64,000 nt of DNA from Pseudomonas matsuisoli (GCF_014647635.1 NZ_BMPO01000003.1:248001-312000), one strand, 5' to 3'. Positions 27,850 to 40,356 are shown, numbered from the stretch's first letter. Translations and numbers: made by a program. The notes: generated by a model not told the origin, from the letters alone.

Positions 27850-29289
27850 CTAGGCGGCCCCTGCAAATTCCTGACAGAGCTGGTGAGCCAGCACACCCAA
27901 GGTCATGAGCGCGTGTTCGGAATCTCGATTCCAGGCAATCCCGCAATTGATGCGGATGCAGTGATTGAACTGCTCGGTATTGCTGAAGATGATGCCAGGC
28001 GCGATGCTTACCCCCTGCTGCAGCGCGCGCGCATGCATGTCCTTGGTATTGGCGCGCACGGGCAAGCTCACCCAAAGAATGAATCCGCCTTTTGGTCGAC
28101 TGATTTGCGTGCCTTCTGGAAAGTAGCGCTGCACGCCGAGTTGGTAGGCTGCGAGATTCTTGCGGTACTCCTGCCGAATGAAACGCAAATGCCTGTCGTA
28201 TCCGCCGTTTTCCAGGTACGACGCCACCGCCATTTGGGTCGTACTACAAGCGGAATGCGTCGTGAAGGTTTGCAGCCGCTCGATCTGGGCCTGATAAGGG
28301 CCCGGAATGATCCAACCGACGCGGACACCCGGCGACAGCGTTTTTGAAAAGCTCGAGCAGTAGATTACCCGCCCTTCCCGATCAAATGCCTTGAGGGACT
28401 TGCTCTTGCCCTGCTCGAACATCAATTCGCCATAGATATCGTCTTCGACGACGCGTATGTCGAAATCGCCAGCAAGCCTCAGCAGTTGCTTCTGCCGCTC
28501 TGGAGGGATGGTGCTGCCCAGCGGATTACTCAAGCGTGACGTCAGCACCAGCGCTTTGATCGGCCACTGGTTGGCGGCCAGCTGCAACGCCTCCAGGCTG
28601 ATGCCATTGATAGGGTCGCTGGGAATTTCGATGACCTTCAGCCCCAGCAGGTCCGCAAGCTGCAGCAAGCCGTAATACGTAGGCGACTCCACGGCGATCA
28701 GATCACCGGGCTCGGTCAGCACTCGCAGCGACATCTGCAAGGCTTCGACGCAGCCATGGGTAATGACTACGGACGCAGGATCGACGGCAACGCCTGCATC
28801 GCGCATCCGGATCGCGACCTGTCGGCGCAGTGGTTCGTAACCGGGGCTGAACATGTAGCTGAACGCCCGAGCGCTTTCGAAGCGCGTCACCTTGGCAAGG
28901 TGCTGGTGCAACGTCCGCACCGGCAGATAATCCACGTGGGGCACAGCGGCCCCGAGCGCGAAAACGTCCTCTCGGCGCGCTTCGGTGAGGACCTGCTGGA
29001 TAATGCTGCCCCGCGTCACTAACGTGGGCCGCTCGACGCGCGCGATCGCCGGCGTTGCTGCGGTTAACGTTGGCGTTTGCCGTACGTAATAGCCGGATTG
29101 AGGCCGCGCGCGGATCAAACCTCGATCCTCCAGGTTGGCGTACGCTTGCAGCACCGTGGCGTGGCTCACCCCTAACTGGGCACTCATTTTGCGAACCGAA
29201 GGAACACGCTCACCCGGCTGATAAACGCCCTGGCGAATATCTTCAGCCAATTGTTGTGCGATTCGTTGATACAGCAGCATGCTCGCCAT
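27850..29289 (-). CDS. MocR-type GntR regulator with aminotransferase domain
   Basis: A 479-residue fusion. Residues 5-72 are a GntR winged helix (LAEDIRQGVYQPGERVPSVRKMSAQLGVSHATVLQAYANLEDRGLI). Residues about 95-470 are a fold-type I aminotransferase-like domain. VESPTYYGLLQL and VVEDDIYGELMF (the PLP-contact Asp) are present, and the PLP lysine is in CSSFSKTLSPGVRVGWI. MocR proteins use PLP as a sensor or cofactor and usually control genes of amine, vitamin B6 or amino acid metabolism. No obvious target gene is next to it: the upstream neighbour is an OmpA-family lipoprotein gene on the same strand. The target is unknown. Confidence 0.92.
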   Translation of the reverse strand: MASMLLYQRIAQQLAEDIRQGVYQPGERVPSVRKMSAQLGVSHATVLQAYANLEDRGLIRARPQSGYYVRQTPTLTAATPAIARVERPTLVTRGSIIQQVLTEARREDVFALGAAVPHVDYLPVRTLHQHLAKVTRFESARAFSYMFSPGYEPLRRQVAIRMRDAGVAVDPASVVITHGCVEALQMSLRVLTEPGDLIAVESPTYYGLLQLADLLGLKVIEIPSDPINGISLEALQLAANQWPIKALVLTSRLSNPLGSTIPPERQKQLLRLAGDFDIRVVEDDIYGELMFEQGKSKSLKAFDREGRVIYCSSFSKTLSPGVRVGWIIPGPYQAQIERLQTFTTHSACSTTQMAVASYLENGGYDRHLRFIRQEYRKNLAAYQLGVQRYFPEGTQISRPKGGFILWVSLPVRANTKDMHARALQQGVSIAPGIIFSNTEQFNHCIRINCGIAWNRDSEHALMTLGVLAHQLCQEFAGAA

Positions 29290-29427
29290 AGCAGACTTCC
29301 AGTCCAGGCACCGTAACAGTGTTCAAGGCACTCAGATTGCACCGGTACAGAACACCTTGTCCAGTGGCGTCTGCCTGAATCCTTGCACAACCGCCACGCG
29401 TCCCTTACGAGCACAGATCGTCAGCCC

Positions 29428-30228
29428 CTAGCGAGGCGGTGTCAGTACTCCATGGCTATTGGAAAAGACGATCTCAACGCGTCGATTCTGCGCGCGTCCT
29501 GAAGACGAGGCGTTCTCCGCGACGGGGTATTGCTCCCCATAACCCGCCACTTCCATGCGGGACGGCGCTACGTTCATCTCGCCTAACATCGCCGCGATCG
29601 CATCGGCGCGGGCTTCCGACAACCGCTGATTGTCCTGTGCCTTGCCCACGTTATCGGTATATCCCTCGATACGGATACGTCGCTGCGGGTTCAGTTCAAG
29701 GAACCGAGCAAGCCGGGAAAGCGTCCGGCTGGATCCGGCTTTAAGCTCGGTTTGCCCAGTATCGAAAAGCACGTCACCCAATGTCATCACGAGCCCACGG
29801 TCGGTCTCGGTGGCCAACAGGCTGGCGATCTCGTCCTCGTTCAGCCCGCCCTGCTCCGCCTCCGTAACGTGCGCTTCGCGCAATCTCAGCTGCAAGCGTT
29901 GCAGGTCAAGACCGAGCTTGGCTTCTTGTGCCATGGATTCGGCGAGCACTCCCTGGGTCTCGGCCAACTCGCTATAGCGCAGGCTCAGATACGAAAAGTG
30001 ATCGACATCGTCCTCACTACCCCAATAGCCACTGAGCTGCTGGGCCCGAAGCAAGGATTCACCAGCTCGTTTCACGTCCTTCGGCGCCGCTGTCATGATC
30101 ATTGGGTTGGCCTGTACCGACTCGAAACGCAGACGGGCTGAATCGAGTCTCGACGCATCGTAGCCCTGCGCCGCGCAACCGACCAAAAGCCCCAAACACG
30201 CCGAGAGCGCTCCGACTTTCATGATCAT
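29428..30228 (-). CDS. OmpA-family lipoprotein with DUF4398-like N-terminal region
   Basis: A 266-residue exported protein. The signal ends in the lipobox LLVGCAAQG. Residues about 25-130 are helical (DVKRAGESLLRAQQL, YLSLRYSELAETQGVLAESMAQEAKLGLDLQRLQLRLREA) and resemble DUF4398. The C-terminal OmpA domain (about 150-255) has LGDVLFDTGQTELKAGSSRTL, IEGYTDNVGKAQDNQRLSEARADAI and NRRVEIVFS, the peptidoglycan-binding elements. It should be anchored in the outer membrane and bind the cell wall. The ATG overlaps the stop of the preceding DUF4398 lipoprotein gene (ATGA), so the two are translated together. Confidence 0.9.
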   Translation of the reverse strand: MIMKVGALSACLGLLVGCAAQGYDASRLDSARLRFESVQANPMIMTAAPKDVKRAGESLLRAQQLSGYWGSEDDVDHFSYLSLRYSELAETQGVLAESMAQEAKLGLDLQRLQLRLREAHVTEAEQGGLNEDEIASLLATETDRGLVMTLGDVLFDTGQTELKAGSSRTLSRLARFLELNPQRRIRIEGYTDNVGKAQDNQRLSEARADAIAAMLGEMNVAPSRMEVAGYGEQYPVAENASSSGRAQNRRVEIVFSNSHGVLTPPR

Positions 30229-30578
30229 TGGAGGCTCTCCAGCTCACGGCGTACCGATTTGATTTGCCGATTGAGCTGGGTGATCGCCAGCCCTTGCTTC
30301 TCGTTGATCACGCGCACCTCGGCCAGACGGGCGTCCAGCTCAGCTTGCTCGGCAAGCATGCGCGCCGCCCGAAAGTCTCGCTGGGCCATCTTCTCTCTTG
30401 CCAGGACTAGCTTGTGAACGGCAGCTTCCAGCAGTACCGAAGGGGTATCGCCCACGATAGTTTGCGCCTGTGCCAAGGCCTGTTCGGAGAGCTCCATCTG
30501 CGCGGTGGGCGCAGGATCTGCCGAGGTGCATCCCATCAAGAGAAGCGTCACTGCCAGTGACCAGAATGTACGATTCAC
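30225..30578 (-). CDS. DUF4398 domain-containing lipoprotein
   Basis: A 117-residue exported protein. The signal MNRTFWSLAVTLLLMGCTSAD has the lipobox LMGC. The mature part is helical: ELSEQALAQAQTIVGDTPSVLL, REKMAQRDFRAARMLAEQAELDARLAEVRVINEKQGLAI and a final coiled-coil-like segment. The A-E-Q-A-E-L-D-A-x-L motif is typical of DUF4398. Length and lipidation match the family. It is the first gene of a two-gene unit with the OmpA-domain lipoprotein. The two share a similar helical region, so they may interact; this is inference. Confidence 0.85.
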   Translation of the reverse strand: MNRTFWSLAVTLLLMGCTSADPAPTAQMELSEQALAQAQTIVGDTPSVLLEAAVHKLVLAREKMAQRDFRAARMLAEQAELDARLAEVRVINEKQGLAITQLNRQIKSVRRELESLQ

Positions 30579-30660
30579 AACGTTACCTTAGATTTTTCGA
30601 GTTCATCAGTCGATGCGTGGGACACCGTACCCTCATCGGTATAGCAGCAGTCCGGCGACG

Positions 30661-30691
30661 AAAAAAAAGCGACTGCCTTACGGCAGTCGCT
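30661..30691 (-). terminator. intrinsic terminator of the etfBA operon
   Basis: A perfect 10-bp stem AGCGACTGCC (30668-30677) and GGCAGTCGCT (30682-30691) with a 4-base loop. Read on the minus strand it is followed by eight T (30661-30668). It lies 22 bp past the etfA stop codon. Confidence 0.9.
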
Positions 30692-30713
30692 TCGCTCCAC
30701 TGGGTGGAAAACG

Positions 30714-31643
30714 TTAGAGCGACTTTTCCAGTTCCGGAACGGCTTCGAAAAGATCCGCGACCAGGCCATAGTCAGCCACTTGGAAGATAGGCGCCTCTTC
30801 GTCCTTGTTGATGGCAACGATGACTTTCGAATCTTTCATGCCTGCCAGGTGCTGGATCGCGCCCGATATCCCAACGGCGATGTAGAGCTGCGGCGCGACG
30901 ATCTTGCCGGTCTGACCAACCTGCATGTCGTTGGGAACGAAACCCGCATCGACCGCCGCGCGCGACGCACCGACGGCAGCGCCGAGCTTGTCAGCCAGTG
31001 AGTACAGGTGCTTGAAGTTCTCCCCATTCTGCATGCCGCGTCCACCAGAGACGACGACCTTCGCTGCCGCGAGCTCCGGACGGTCGGATTTCGCCAGCTC
31101 TTCGCCTACGAAGCTGGACTTACCGGAGTCGCCGGCGCCAGAGACCGTCTCGACTGCTGCGGAACCGCCTTCAGCGGCCACCGCATCAAAACCGGTGGTA
31201 CGAACGGTAATGACCTTGATCGCTGCCGACGATTGCACGGTCGCAATCGCATTGCCGGCGTAAATCGGCCGCTTGAACGTGTCGGCACTGTCGACACCGA
31301 TGATTTCGGAAATCTGGTCGACGTCCAGTTGCGCCGCCACACGCGGCATGAAGTTCTTGCCGTTGGTGGTCGCCGCGCACAGGATGTGGCTGTATTCCGC
31401 GCCGAGCCCCGCAACCAGCGGCGCGATGTTTTCGGGCAGCTGATGCGCATAGGCCGCGTCGTCCGCCATACGGACCTTACTCACCCCTGCAATCTTCGCC
31501 GCTTCCTCGGCCACGGCATTTACGCCTTCGCCGACCACGAGCACATGGATGTCGCCGCCAATCTGTTGAGCTGCCGCCACGGTATTGAGCGTCGCAGGCA
31601 CCAGCGCGCCGTTCGTATGTTCTGCGATTACCAGGACAGTCAT
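30714..31643 (-). CDS. etfA: electron transfer flavoprotein alpha subunit
   Basis: A 309-residue subunit of the soluble FAD-containing electron carrier that collects electrons from acyl-CoA and other dehydrogenases. The N-terminal domain (about 1-190) begins [20 protein letters not shown]. The C-terminal FAD domain has [55 protein letters not shown] and the ending [23 protein letters not shown]; these are the classical ETF-alpha signatures. Its ATG overlaps the etfB stop by one base (TGATG). An intrinsic terminator follows. Confidence 0.97.
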   Translation of the reverse strand: MTVLVIAEHTNGALVPATLNTVAAAQQIGGDIHVLVVGEGVNAVAEEAAKIAGVSKVRMADDAAYAHQLPENIAPLVAGLGAEYSHILCAATTNGKNFMPRVAAQLDVDQISEIIGVDSADTFKRPIYAGNAIATVQSSAAIKVITVRTTGFDAVAAEGGSAAVETVSGAGDSGKSSFVGEELAKSDRPELAAAKVVVSGGRGMQNGENFKHLYSLADKLGAAVGASRAAVDAGFVPNDMQVGQTGKIVAPQLYIAVGISGAIQHLAGMKDSKVIVAINKDEEAPIFQVADYGLVADLFEAVPELEKSL

Positions 31644-32392
31644 CAGATCACCTTCGCTTCGTTCTTCAGTTTTTCAACCAGCTCCGCTACGGATGCCACC
31701 TTGATACCGGCGCCGCGCGCAGCGGGCGCCTCAACCTTCAACGTCTTGACGCTCGACGCGACACTGATGCCCAGCGCGTCGGGCGACAGGGTTTCCAGCG
31801 GCTTCTTCTTCGCTTTCATGATGTTGGGCAGCGAGGCATAACGCGGCTCGTTCAGGCGCAGGTCGGTGGTGACGATCGCTGGCAATTTCAGCGCAACCGT
31901 CTGGAGACCACCATCGATCTCGCGAGTAACCTTGAGGGCGTCGCCTTCGACTTCAACGCGCGAGGCGAACGTCCCTTGCGGCATGCCGCTTAGGGCACCG
32001 AGCATTTGCCCAGTCTGGTTGTTGTCGGTGTCGATTGCCTGCTTGCCGAGGATCACCAGTTGAGGCTGCTCCTTATCGACGACGGCCTTCAGCGCTTTCG
32101 CCACCGCCAACGAGCTGACCTCTTCCGCGGTTTCGACGAGAATCCCACGATCCGCCCCCAAGGCCAACGCGGTACGCAGCTGTTCCTGCGCCTGGCTAGG
32201 ACCAATGGAAACGACCACCACCTCGGTCGCGACACCCTTTTCCTTCAAGCGAACCGCCTCTTCAACGGCGATTTCGCAGAATGGGTTCATCGACATCTTG
32301 ACGTTGGCCAGATCGACACCGGAGTTGTCCGCCTTCACGCGAACCTTCACGTTGTAATCAACGACTCGTTTGACAGCTACAAGAACCTTCAT
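31643..32392 (-). CDS. etfB: electron transfer flavoprotein beta subunit
   Basis: A 249-residue ETF beta subunit that binds AMP and contacts the partner dehydrogenases. It begins [20 protein letters not shown] and contains [29 protein letters not shown] and the signature [32 protein letters not shown]. The ATG at 32392 is set by this N terminus; the frame continues upstream but not plausibly. It is the first gene of the etfBA unit and is divergent from the ETF-ubiquinone oxidoreductase gene across a 299-bp spacer. Confidence 0.97.
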   Translation of the reverse strand: MKVLVAVKRVVDYNVKVRVKADNSGVDLANVKMSMNPFCEIAVEEAVRLKEKGVATEVVVVSIGPSQAQEQLRTALALGADRGILVETAEEVSSLAVAKALKAVVDKEQPQLVILGKQAIDTDNNQTGQMLGALSGMPQGTFASRVEVEGDALKVTREIDGGLQTVALKLPAIVTTDLRLNEPRYASLPNIMKAKKKPLETLSPDALGISVASSVKTLKVEAPAARGAGIKVASVAELVEKLKNEAKVI

Positions 32393-32602
32393 GGATTCCT
32401 CGTTATTTTCCCGGTGAATGAAGTCCGCGGGTGGAAACTGGCGGCGCTTGCGCATCGGTCGAAACCGATCGCCGAACCATGGTGAGATGGAGACCGCTTA
32501 TGTTGACCGTGGCATACCCCTCGGTCAATAAGAATGGTTCCCAGCATCTGCGTGAAAGCCTCACTGTAGCAGGCTCTGGCAGGATTCAAACAAGCGTTCG
32601 TA

Positions 32603-32631
32603 TTGGACCGCCAGTACTGCCCCTATATAAT
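32603..32631 (+). promoter_or_regulatory. sigma-70 promoter of the ETF-QO gene
   Basis: TTGGAC (32603-32608) and a perfect TATAAT (32626-32631) are separated by 17 bp. Transcription should start near 32638 and give a leader of about 54 bases before the GTG at 32692. The rest of the 299-bp spacer toward etfB shows no equally clear promoter for the opposite strand. Confidence 0.8.
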
Positions 32632-32691
32632 GCCCCACTTTAAAGGTCACGGATCGACCGTACTAATCAATAAAGCCTGAGGAGACCGTTC

Positions 32692-34344
32692 GTGGAACGC
32701 GAATATATGGAGTTCGACGTGGTCATCGTCGGTGCCGGGCCCTCGGGCCTGTCCGCCGCGTGCCGAATAAAACAAAAAGCTACTGAAAATAATCAGGACA
32801 TCAGTGTCTGCGTCGTTGAGAAAGGTTCCGAAGTCGGTGCGCACATTCTGTCTGGCGCGGTGTTCGAACCCAGAGCGCTGGAAGAGCTTTTCCCTGACTG
32901 GAAAGCGCTCGGAGCGCCCCTCAACACGCCCGTCAAACGCGATGATATCTACTTACTGAAAGATGCGGAGTCGGCCACCAAAGTGCCGAACTTCTTTGTC
33001 CCAAAACCGATGCACAACGAGGGGAACTACATCATCTCCCTCGGCAACCTCTGTCGCTGGCTCGCAGGGCAAGCGGAGAACCTGGGCGTGGAAATCTACC
33101 CCGGCTTCGCGGCGCAGGAAGCGCTGATCGATGACCAAGGCATCGTGCGCGGCATCGTCACCGGCGATATGGGTGTCGACCGAGAAGGCAACCCGAAAGA
33201 AGGCATGTATACGCCAGGCATGGAGTTGCGCGGGAAATACACGCTCTTCGCCGAAGGTTGCCGTGGCCACATTGGCAAGGCCCTGGGCAAGCGCTTTGAC
33301 CTCGCCTCCGAGGCTGATCCGCAACACTACGGCATCGGTATCAAAGAACTGTGGGAAATCGACCCAGCTAAGCACGAACCGGGGCTCGTCATTCACACCT
33401 CCGGTTGGCCGCTGAACAAGGAAAACCCGGGTGGTTCCTTCCTGTACCACTTGGAAGACAACCAAGTGGTCGTCGGGCTGATCGTTGATCTCGCCTACAG
33501 CAACCCTTACCTGTCGCCGTTCGACGAATTTCAGCGGTACAAACATCATCCGGTCGTCCGGCAATACCTCGAAGGCGGGAAACGCATTTCCTACGGAGCT
33601 CGGGCGCTCGTCAAAGGTGGTTTCAACTCGCTCCCGAAGATGGTTTTTCCAGGTGGCGCGCTTATCGGCTGCGACCTGGGAACGCTGAACGCGGCGAAAA
33701 TCAAAGGCAGCCACACCGCAATGAAGTCGGGGATGCTCGCGGCCGAGGCCATCGTCGATGCGTTGGGCGCAGGCCGCGAAGGCGACGAACTCTCGGGCTA
33801 CGTCGATGGCTTCAAAGCCAGCTGGCTTTACCAGGAACTCTACGCAACCCGTAACTTCGGGCCCGCGATGCACAAGTTCGGGCCAGTAGCAGGGCCAGCA
33901 TTCAGCTTCGTCGAACACAACCTGCTGGGAGGAAAGCTGCCGTTTACGCTGCATGACCTCAGCAAGGACCACGAATCGCTGAAAAAGGCGAGTGACGCGA
34001 CACGGATCGAGTATCCGAAGCCAGATGGCGTCTTAAGCTTTGACAAGCTGTCGTCCGTATTTCTCTCCAACACCAACCACGAAGAGGATCAGCCAGTACA
34101 CCTCAAGCTGACGGATCCGAGCATCCCTATCGAACGCAACCTGCCGCTCTACGATGAACCGGCGCAGCGTTACTGCCCGGCGGGTGTATACGAAGTCGTT
34201 GAGGGCGATGCCGGCGGCAAACGCTTCCAGATCAATGCACAGAACTGCGTTCACTGCAAAACCTGCGACATCAAGGATCCGGCCCAGAACATTACCTGGG
34301 TAGCGCCAGAAGGAACGGGCGGCCCCAACTACCCCAACATGTGA
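32692..34344 (+). CDS. electron transfer flavoprotein-ubiquinone oxidoreductase
   Basis: A 550-residue membrane-associated FAD and 4Fe-4S enzyme that oxidises reduced ETF and reduces ubiquinone. The FAD-binding motif is IVGAGPSGLSAACR near residue 12. GCDLGTLNAAKIKGSHTAMKSG is a family segment. The C-terminal cluster ligands are in RYCPAGVYEV and QNCVHCKTCDIKDPAQNI. The GTG at 32692 is preferred: AGGAG lies about 9 bases upstream and the protein starts VEREYMEFDVVIVGAG. An ATG 15 bp later is the alternative. It is divergent from etfBA and ends in a clear terminator. Confidence 0.96.
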   Translation: MEREYMEFDVVIVGAGPSGLSAACRIKQKATENNQDISVCVVEKGSEVGAHILSGAVFEPRALEELFPDWKALGAPLNTPVKRDDIYLLKDAESATKVPNFFVPKPMHNEGNYIISLGNLCRWLAGQAENLGVEIYPGFAAQEALIDDQGIVRGIVTGDMGVDREGNPKEGMYTPGMELRGKYTLFAEGCRGHIGKALGKRFDLASEADPQHYGIGIKELWEIDPAKHEPGLVIHTSGWPLNKENPGGSFLYHLEDNQVVVGLIVDLAYSNPYLSPFDEFQRYKHHPVVRQYLEGGKRISYGARALVKGGFNSLPKMVFPGGALIGCDLGTLNAAKIKGSHTAMKSGMLAAEAIVDALGAGREGDELSGYVDGFKASWLYQELYATRNFGPAMHKFGPVAGPAFSFVEHNLLGGKLPFTLHDLSKDHESLKKASDATRIEYPKPDGVLSFDKLSSVFLSNTNHEEDQPVHLKLTDPSIPIERNLPLYDEPAQRYCPAGVYEVVEGDAGGKRFQINAQNCVHCKTCDIKDPAQNITWVAPEGTGGPNYPNM

Positions 34345-34355
34345 CGTGTCACCGA

Positions 34356-34382
34356 AGAGCCTCTCGATGAGGCTCTTTTTTT
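34356..34382 (+). terminator. intrinsic terminator after the ETF-QO gene
   Basis: Stem AGAGCCTC (34356-34363) and GAGGCTCT (34369-34376), a 5-base loop, and a run of T to 34382. It begins 12 bp past the stop codon and separates this gene from the converging DUF1285 gene. Confidence 0.92.
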
Positions 34383-34389
34383 GTCCGCT

Positions 34390-34947
34390 CTAAACTGGCA
34401 GCGGCCCGATGGGGAAAAACACACCATCGCTCCAGACCCCCAGCCAATCGGCGCCCTCTATATTGCGCGGGACCGCAATGGCTACCAGTCGATAGAACAC
34501 GTTGCGATGGATCAGCGCTTCTAGATTCGCCCGCACGTGTACATAAGGGGACGGCTCATGCGTCTCCGCATCTTCGGTTACACGAATCGGATGTTCCGCG
34601 CCAGCAAGCACTTCATCGTCCACATTGGTCACGAAGAACAGCGCCTGCGCTTCGCCACTACCCTCGACTCTGACATCTATCGCTACAAAAGGGGCATCGT
34701 CCACAGCGATGCCGACCTTCTCTACTGGGGTCACTAGAAAGTAGGCGTCCTCGTCGCGGCGAATGATCGACGAGAACAGCTTCACCATGGGCTTACGCCC
34801 GATCGGTGAGCCCTGGTAAAACCACGTACCGTCGCGCGCAATACGCATGTCGATGTCACCGCAAAAATCAGGGTTCCACAAATGGACTGGCGGCTTGCCT
34901 TTAGGGACCTGTGCCAACAGGTTGTCGACCTTTCCAGTCGCATTCAT
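34390..34947 (-). CDS. DUF1285 domain-containing protein
   Basis: A 185-residue soluble protein. The segments [62 protein letters not shown] are the DUF1285 signature, a domain found throughout proteobacteria with no established function. The start is the ATG at 34947 ([14 protein letters not shown]); a frame extension upstream reads into the preceding lipoprotein gene. It lies 13 bp after that gene and is probably cotranscribed with it. It has no export signal. Confidence 0.88.
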   Translation of the reverse strand: MNATGKVDNLLAQVPKGKPPVHLWNPDFCGDIDMRIARDGTWFYQGSPIGRKPMVKLFSSIIRRDEDAYFLVTPVEKVGIAVDDAPFVAIDVRVEGSGEAQALFFVTNVDDEVLAGAEHPIRVTEDAETHEPSPYVHVRANLEALIHRNVFYRLVAIAVPRNIEGADWLGVWSDGVFFPIGPLPV

Positions 34948-34960
34948 CGCGTTACCTCTT

Positions 34961-35563
34961 CTAGTCGGCCAAACCCAACAGGCGGCGAGCATAGTCGCGC
35001 ATCGGCGGGCCCAGGATGTCTTCGGGTCGCTTGTCGTACAGCGTGAGCAGGCCGCCGCGGCTACGAATCCTCGCGCTATCTATCAGGTGGCGCGTTGCGG
35101 TTTCGATAAGCATCAGTTGCACGACGCCGCGATCGGTACCTAAACGATCGACCGCTTCTTGATCGACCCATTCATCCCAGGTGCCTATACGGTCATCCGC
35201 GCTGGCGAACCGGGTATAAAGCAGATAGTGCGCGCCGGCATCCCGAGCATCCGCCAGTGCCTCCTCCAGCCCCTCCGGCTCACGCGCGCCGCGCACCATC
35301 GGGAAATACTCTACGAAACCATTGAACGCTTCTTCGGCGACAACATTCGGACGTGCATAGCGACTGCCAGTCGGCAGGAAATGACTTTGGGCGATAAAAA
35401 TGTAGGAATCCGGCTGCAAGCGCCAACCGCTTGATCGACGTATCTCGCCATGATCGAGCAAGCCCGCATCGCTCATCTGGTTACGGGTTGCCTGAGCCAT
35501 ATCGCTGACACTCATGCACCCACTGAGGCCCAAGATAAGCACCGTTAGCAAAAGGCTTCGCAT
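34961..35563 (-). CDS. DUF4823 domain-containing lipoprotein
   Basis: A 200-residue exported protein. The start [21 protein letters not shown] gives a lipobox LSGC with Cys16. The mature part ([69 protein letters not shown] and [17 protein letters not shown]) resembles the DUF4823 family. The pattern of a repeated ligand-binding-like alpha/beta unit suggests a periplasmic-facing lipoprotein, with function unknown. The frame stays open upstream through tatD, but GGAGAG before the ATG at 35563 and the signal peptide fix the start. Confidence 0.82.
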   Translation of the reverse strand: MRSLLLTVLILGLSGCMSVSDMAQATRNQMSDAGLLDHGEIRRSSGWRLQPDSYIFIAQSHFLPTGSRYARPNVVAEEAFNGFVEYFPMVRGAREPEGLEEALADARDAGAHYLLYTRFASADDRIGTWDEWVDQEAVDRLGTDRGVVQLMLIETATRHLIDSARIRSRGGLLTLYDKRPEDILGPPMRDYARRLLGLAD

Positions 35564-35705
35564 TTCCACTCTCCGAAACGCGCCGGGAAATCGACACAAT
35601 ACGCGGGAATGCAGCTTCCAAGCCAAAGCGTCCATGGGGAGACCCAAAAGATTGCGGGCAGACGCTCTCAAACGGCAGGCACGAAGGACATTGCCACCGT
35701 GGTGA

Positions 35706-36479
35706 CTACGTCGCTTCCGGGAACAAGCGCAGAAAATTCGCGCCTGTCTGCCTCGCGAATGCATCGAACTCGCAGCCACGCAACGCCGCGACAAACTCAG
35801 CCACATCCCTGACGTACTCAGGCAAGTTGGGCTTGCCACGATGAGGAATCGGCGCAAGGTACGGTGAATCCGTCTCGACCAACAGCCGATCCGCCGGAAC
35901 CTTACGAGCGAGGTCCCGTAGCGCTTCAGCGTTGCGAAACGTGACGATACCGGACAAGGAAATGTAGAAACCGATATCCAGCGCGGCTTTCGCCATCTCC
36001 CAGTCTTCCGTGAAGCAGTGCAGGACCCCGGCTTGCGAAAGGTCTGCCTCACGGAGTAACCGAAGCGTATCGGCGCGCGCTTCACGGGTATGTACGATAA
36101 CCGGCTTACCTGTCGTCTTGGCCACATCAAGATGCAATGAGAACGCGTCTTGCTGGCGCGCGGCAGAATCGGGCTCGTAGTGATAATCCAGACCGGTTTC
36201 GCCAATCGCGACAACGCGCGGAGAAGCGACCGCATCCACCAGCCATTCGCGGCTGAAGATGCTCTCGTCCAGATCCAGTGGGTGAATGCCCACCGAACAA
36301 TAAACATCGTCGTAACGCGACGCGATGTCCTTCACGGCTTCGGCATTACTGGAACTGACGCCGATGCAGAGAAATCGCTCTACGCCCCGCGCGCGCGCTG
36401 CGTCCAGTGCACGATCCAATGAACCGTCATGGATGGAAAGATCGAGCCGATCGAGGTGGCAATGTGAGTCAACCAACAT
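35706..36479 (-). CDS. TatD family metal-dependent hydrolase
   Basis: A 257-residue TIM-barrel hydrolase, probably a DNase-like enzyme of the TatD/YcfH group. Metal ligands are visible as DSHCHLDRL, AIGETGLDYHY, VIVHTREA, LHCFTED and ETDSPYLAP. Length is typical of YcfH. Position downstream of pilZ-holB-tmk matches the place of ycfH in other gammaproteobacteria. It is 14 bp after the pilZ gene and is the last gene of this translational series before a 142-bp gap. Confidence 0.92.
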   Translation of the reverse strand: MLVDSHCHLDRLDLSIHDGSLDRALDAARARGVERFLCIGVSSSNAEAVKDIASRYDDVYCSVGIHPLDLDESIFSREWLVDAVASPRVVAIGETGLDYHYEPDSAARQQDAFSLHLDVAKTTGKPVIVHTREARADTLRLLREADLSQAGVLHCFTEDWEMAKAALDIGFYISLSGIVTFRNAEALRDLARKVPADRLLVETDSPYLAPIPHRGKPNLPEYVRDVAEFVAALRGCEFDAFARQTGANFLRLFPEAT

Positions 36480-36493
36480 AAAGCAGAGCGTCC

Positions 36494-36850
36494 TTACATC
36501 GTGTGAGTCGGACGATCCGAACGCAGCGCGCCAGCGAGATAGGTCTCGATCTTGTCGCGCGCGTTGGTGTCGTTGTCACTGAACTGGACACCGATGCCCG
36601 CAGCGCGGTTGCCCTGAGCACCCTTTGGCGTCACCCAGATCACCTTCGCCGCGACAGGAATCTTGTCGGGCTCGTCCATAAGATTCAAAAGCAGGAACAC
36701 TTCGTCGCCCAAGCGGTAGTTCTTGCTCGTTGGAATGAACAGACCTCCGCCTTTGACGAAAGGCATGTAGGCCGCATACAGCACGGACTTGTCCTTGATC
36801 GTAAGCGACAATATGCCGTTGCGAGGACCCAAGTTTGGCGGCAGGTTCAT
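36494..36850 (-). CDS. pilZ: PilZ domain-containing protein
   Basis: A 118-residue single PilZ domain protein, likely the type IV pilus biogenesis factor PilZ. It begins MNLPPNLGPRNGILSLTIKDKSVLYAAYMPFVKGGGLFIPTSKNYRLG-like text with the beta-barrel core LLLNLMDEPDKIPVAAKVIWVTP and GIGVQFSD. The N-terminal RxxxR c-di-GMP motif of most PilZ domains is not apparent. This agrees with what is known of the founding PilZ protein, which does not bind the nucleotide. It sits between holB and tatD, the usual place in Pseudomonas. Confidence 0.9.
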   Translation of the reverse strand: MNLPPNLGPRNGILSLTIKDKSVLYAAYMPFVKGGGLFIPTSKNYRLGDEVFLLLNLMDEPDKIPVAAKVIWVTPKGAQGNRAAGIGVQFSDNDTNARDKIETYLAGALRSDRPTHTM

Positions 36851-36883
36851 AAAGCGTTCCGACAGGTGGATTACGAAGAAATT

Positions 36884-39549
<2,666 letters not shown>

Positions 39550-39553
<4 letters not shown>

Positions 39554-40356
39554 GCGCTTTCTTCCAACAGCTGGCGACAAATGCGCTGCATTTTACGTGT
39601 GACGGCGCCTACCAACCACCGATGCTCGCGGAATTCCGTAACCGGCCATATCCCGTAGAGGCTGTTGCACATGAACACTTCGTCCGCGGCCTGCAAGCGC
39701 TCGATCGTGATGTCTTCGACATCGCATGGCCCGGTCGACATCAAGGCTTCTCGCATAACGCCGGCGACACCACATCGATGTAGCGACGGCGTTACCAATC
39801 GAGAGTCTTCAACGATGAACAGGTTACTGAACACCCCTTCGACGGCCCGTCCTCCGGTATCGCACATCAGCCCTTCTGCATAACGCCTATCGGTCCATTC
39901 CGCGCGGGCCAGCACTTGCTCGAGGCGGTTCAAATGCTTCATTCCCGCCAGCAAAGGTTGCTCCGCCAATCGGGTACGGCAGGCATAAACAGCGATGCCT
40001 TCATCGGCATACTCCGAAGGATAGGCAGGCAAAGGCGAGCCAATGAGCACACGTCGAGATGACGCTTCCGCCGGCGGTGCATAGCCACGCACGCCGTCGC
40101 CGCGCGTGATGATCAGTTTCGCGACGCCTGTGCCGAGTTCATTACCAAACCGGTGCAACTCGCGGACTAAAGCGTCCACGTCAAGCGGGATGCTTAGCCG
40201 GCGGCAACCACTCTGCAGCCTTGCGATACGGAAAGGGAGAAGACTCGGATTCCCGTCGAGTACTGCGATCGTCTCGAACAAACCATCGCCATAGGCCAAG
40301 CCACGATCACCAGCCGGCACCTGCGTGCCGCACTGGCCATCGATCCAAAGCAGCAT
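39550..40356 (-). CDS. pabC: aminodeoxychorismate lyase
   Basis: A 268-residue PLP enzyme of fold type IV that converts 4-amino-4-deoxychorismate to 4-aminobenzoate and pyruvate in folate synthesis. It begins [30 protein letters not shown]. The GMKHLNRLEQVLARAEW segment contains the PLP lysine region, and GVFSNLFIVEDSRLVTPSL and DEVFMCNSLYGIWPV are typical of PabC rather than IlvE. The ATG overlaps the fabF stop by one base (TGATG). The genes on both sides match the conserved fabF-pabC-mltG-tmk order. Confidence 0.94.

Noticed and set aside
34961-36307. 448-codon open frame covering tatD and the DUF4823 gene
   Set aside because: Only the last 200 codons form a protein with a signal peptide and ribosome site. 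The upstream part is another frame of tatD on the same strand.
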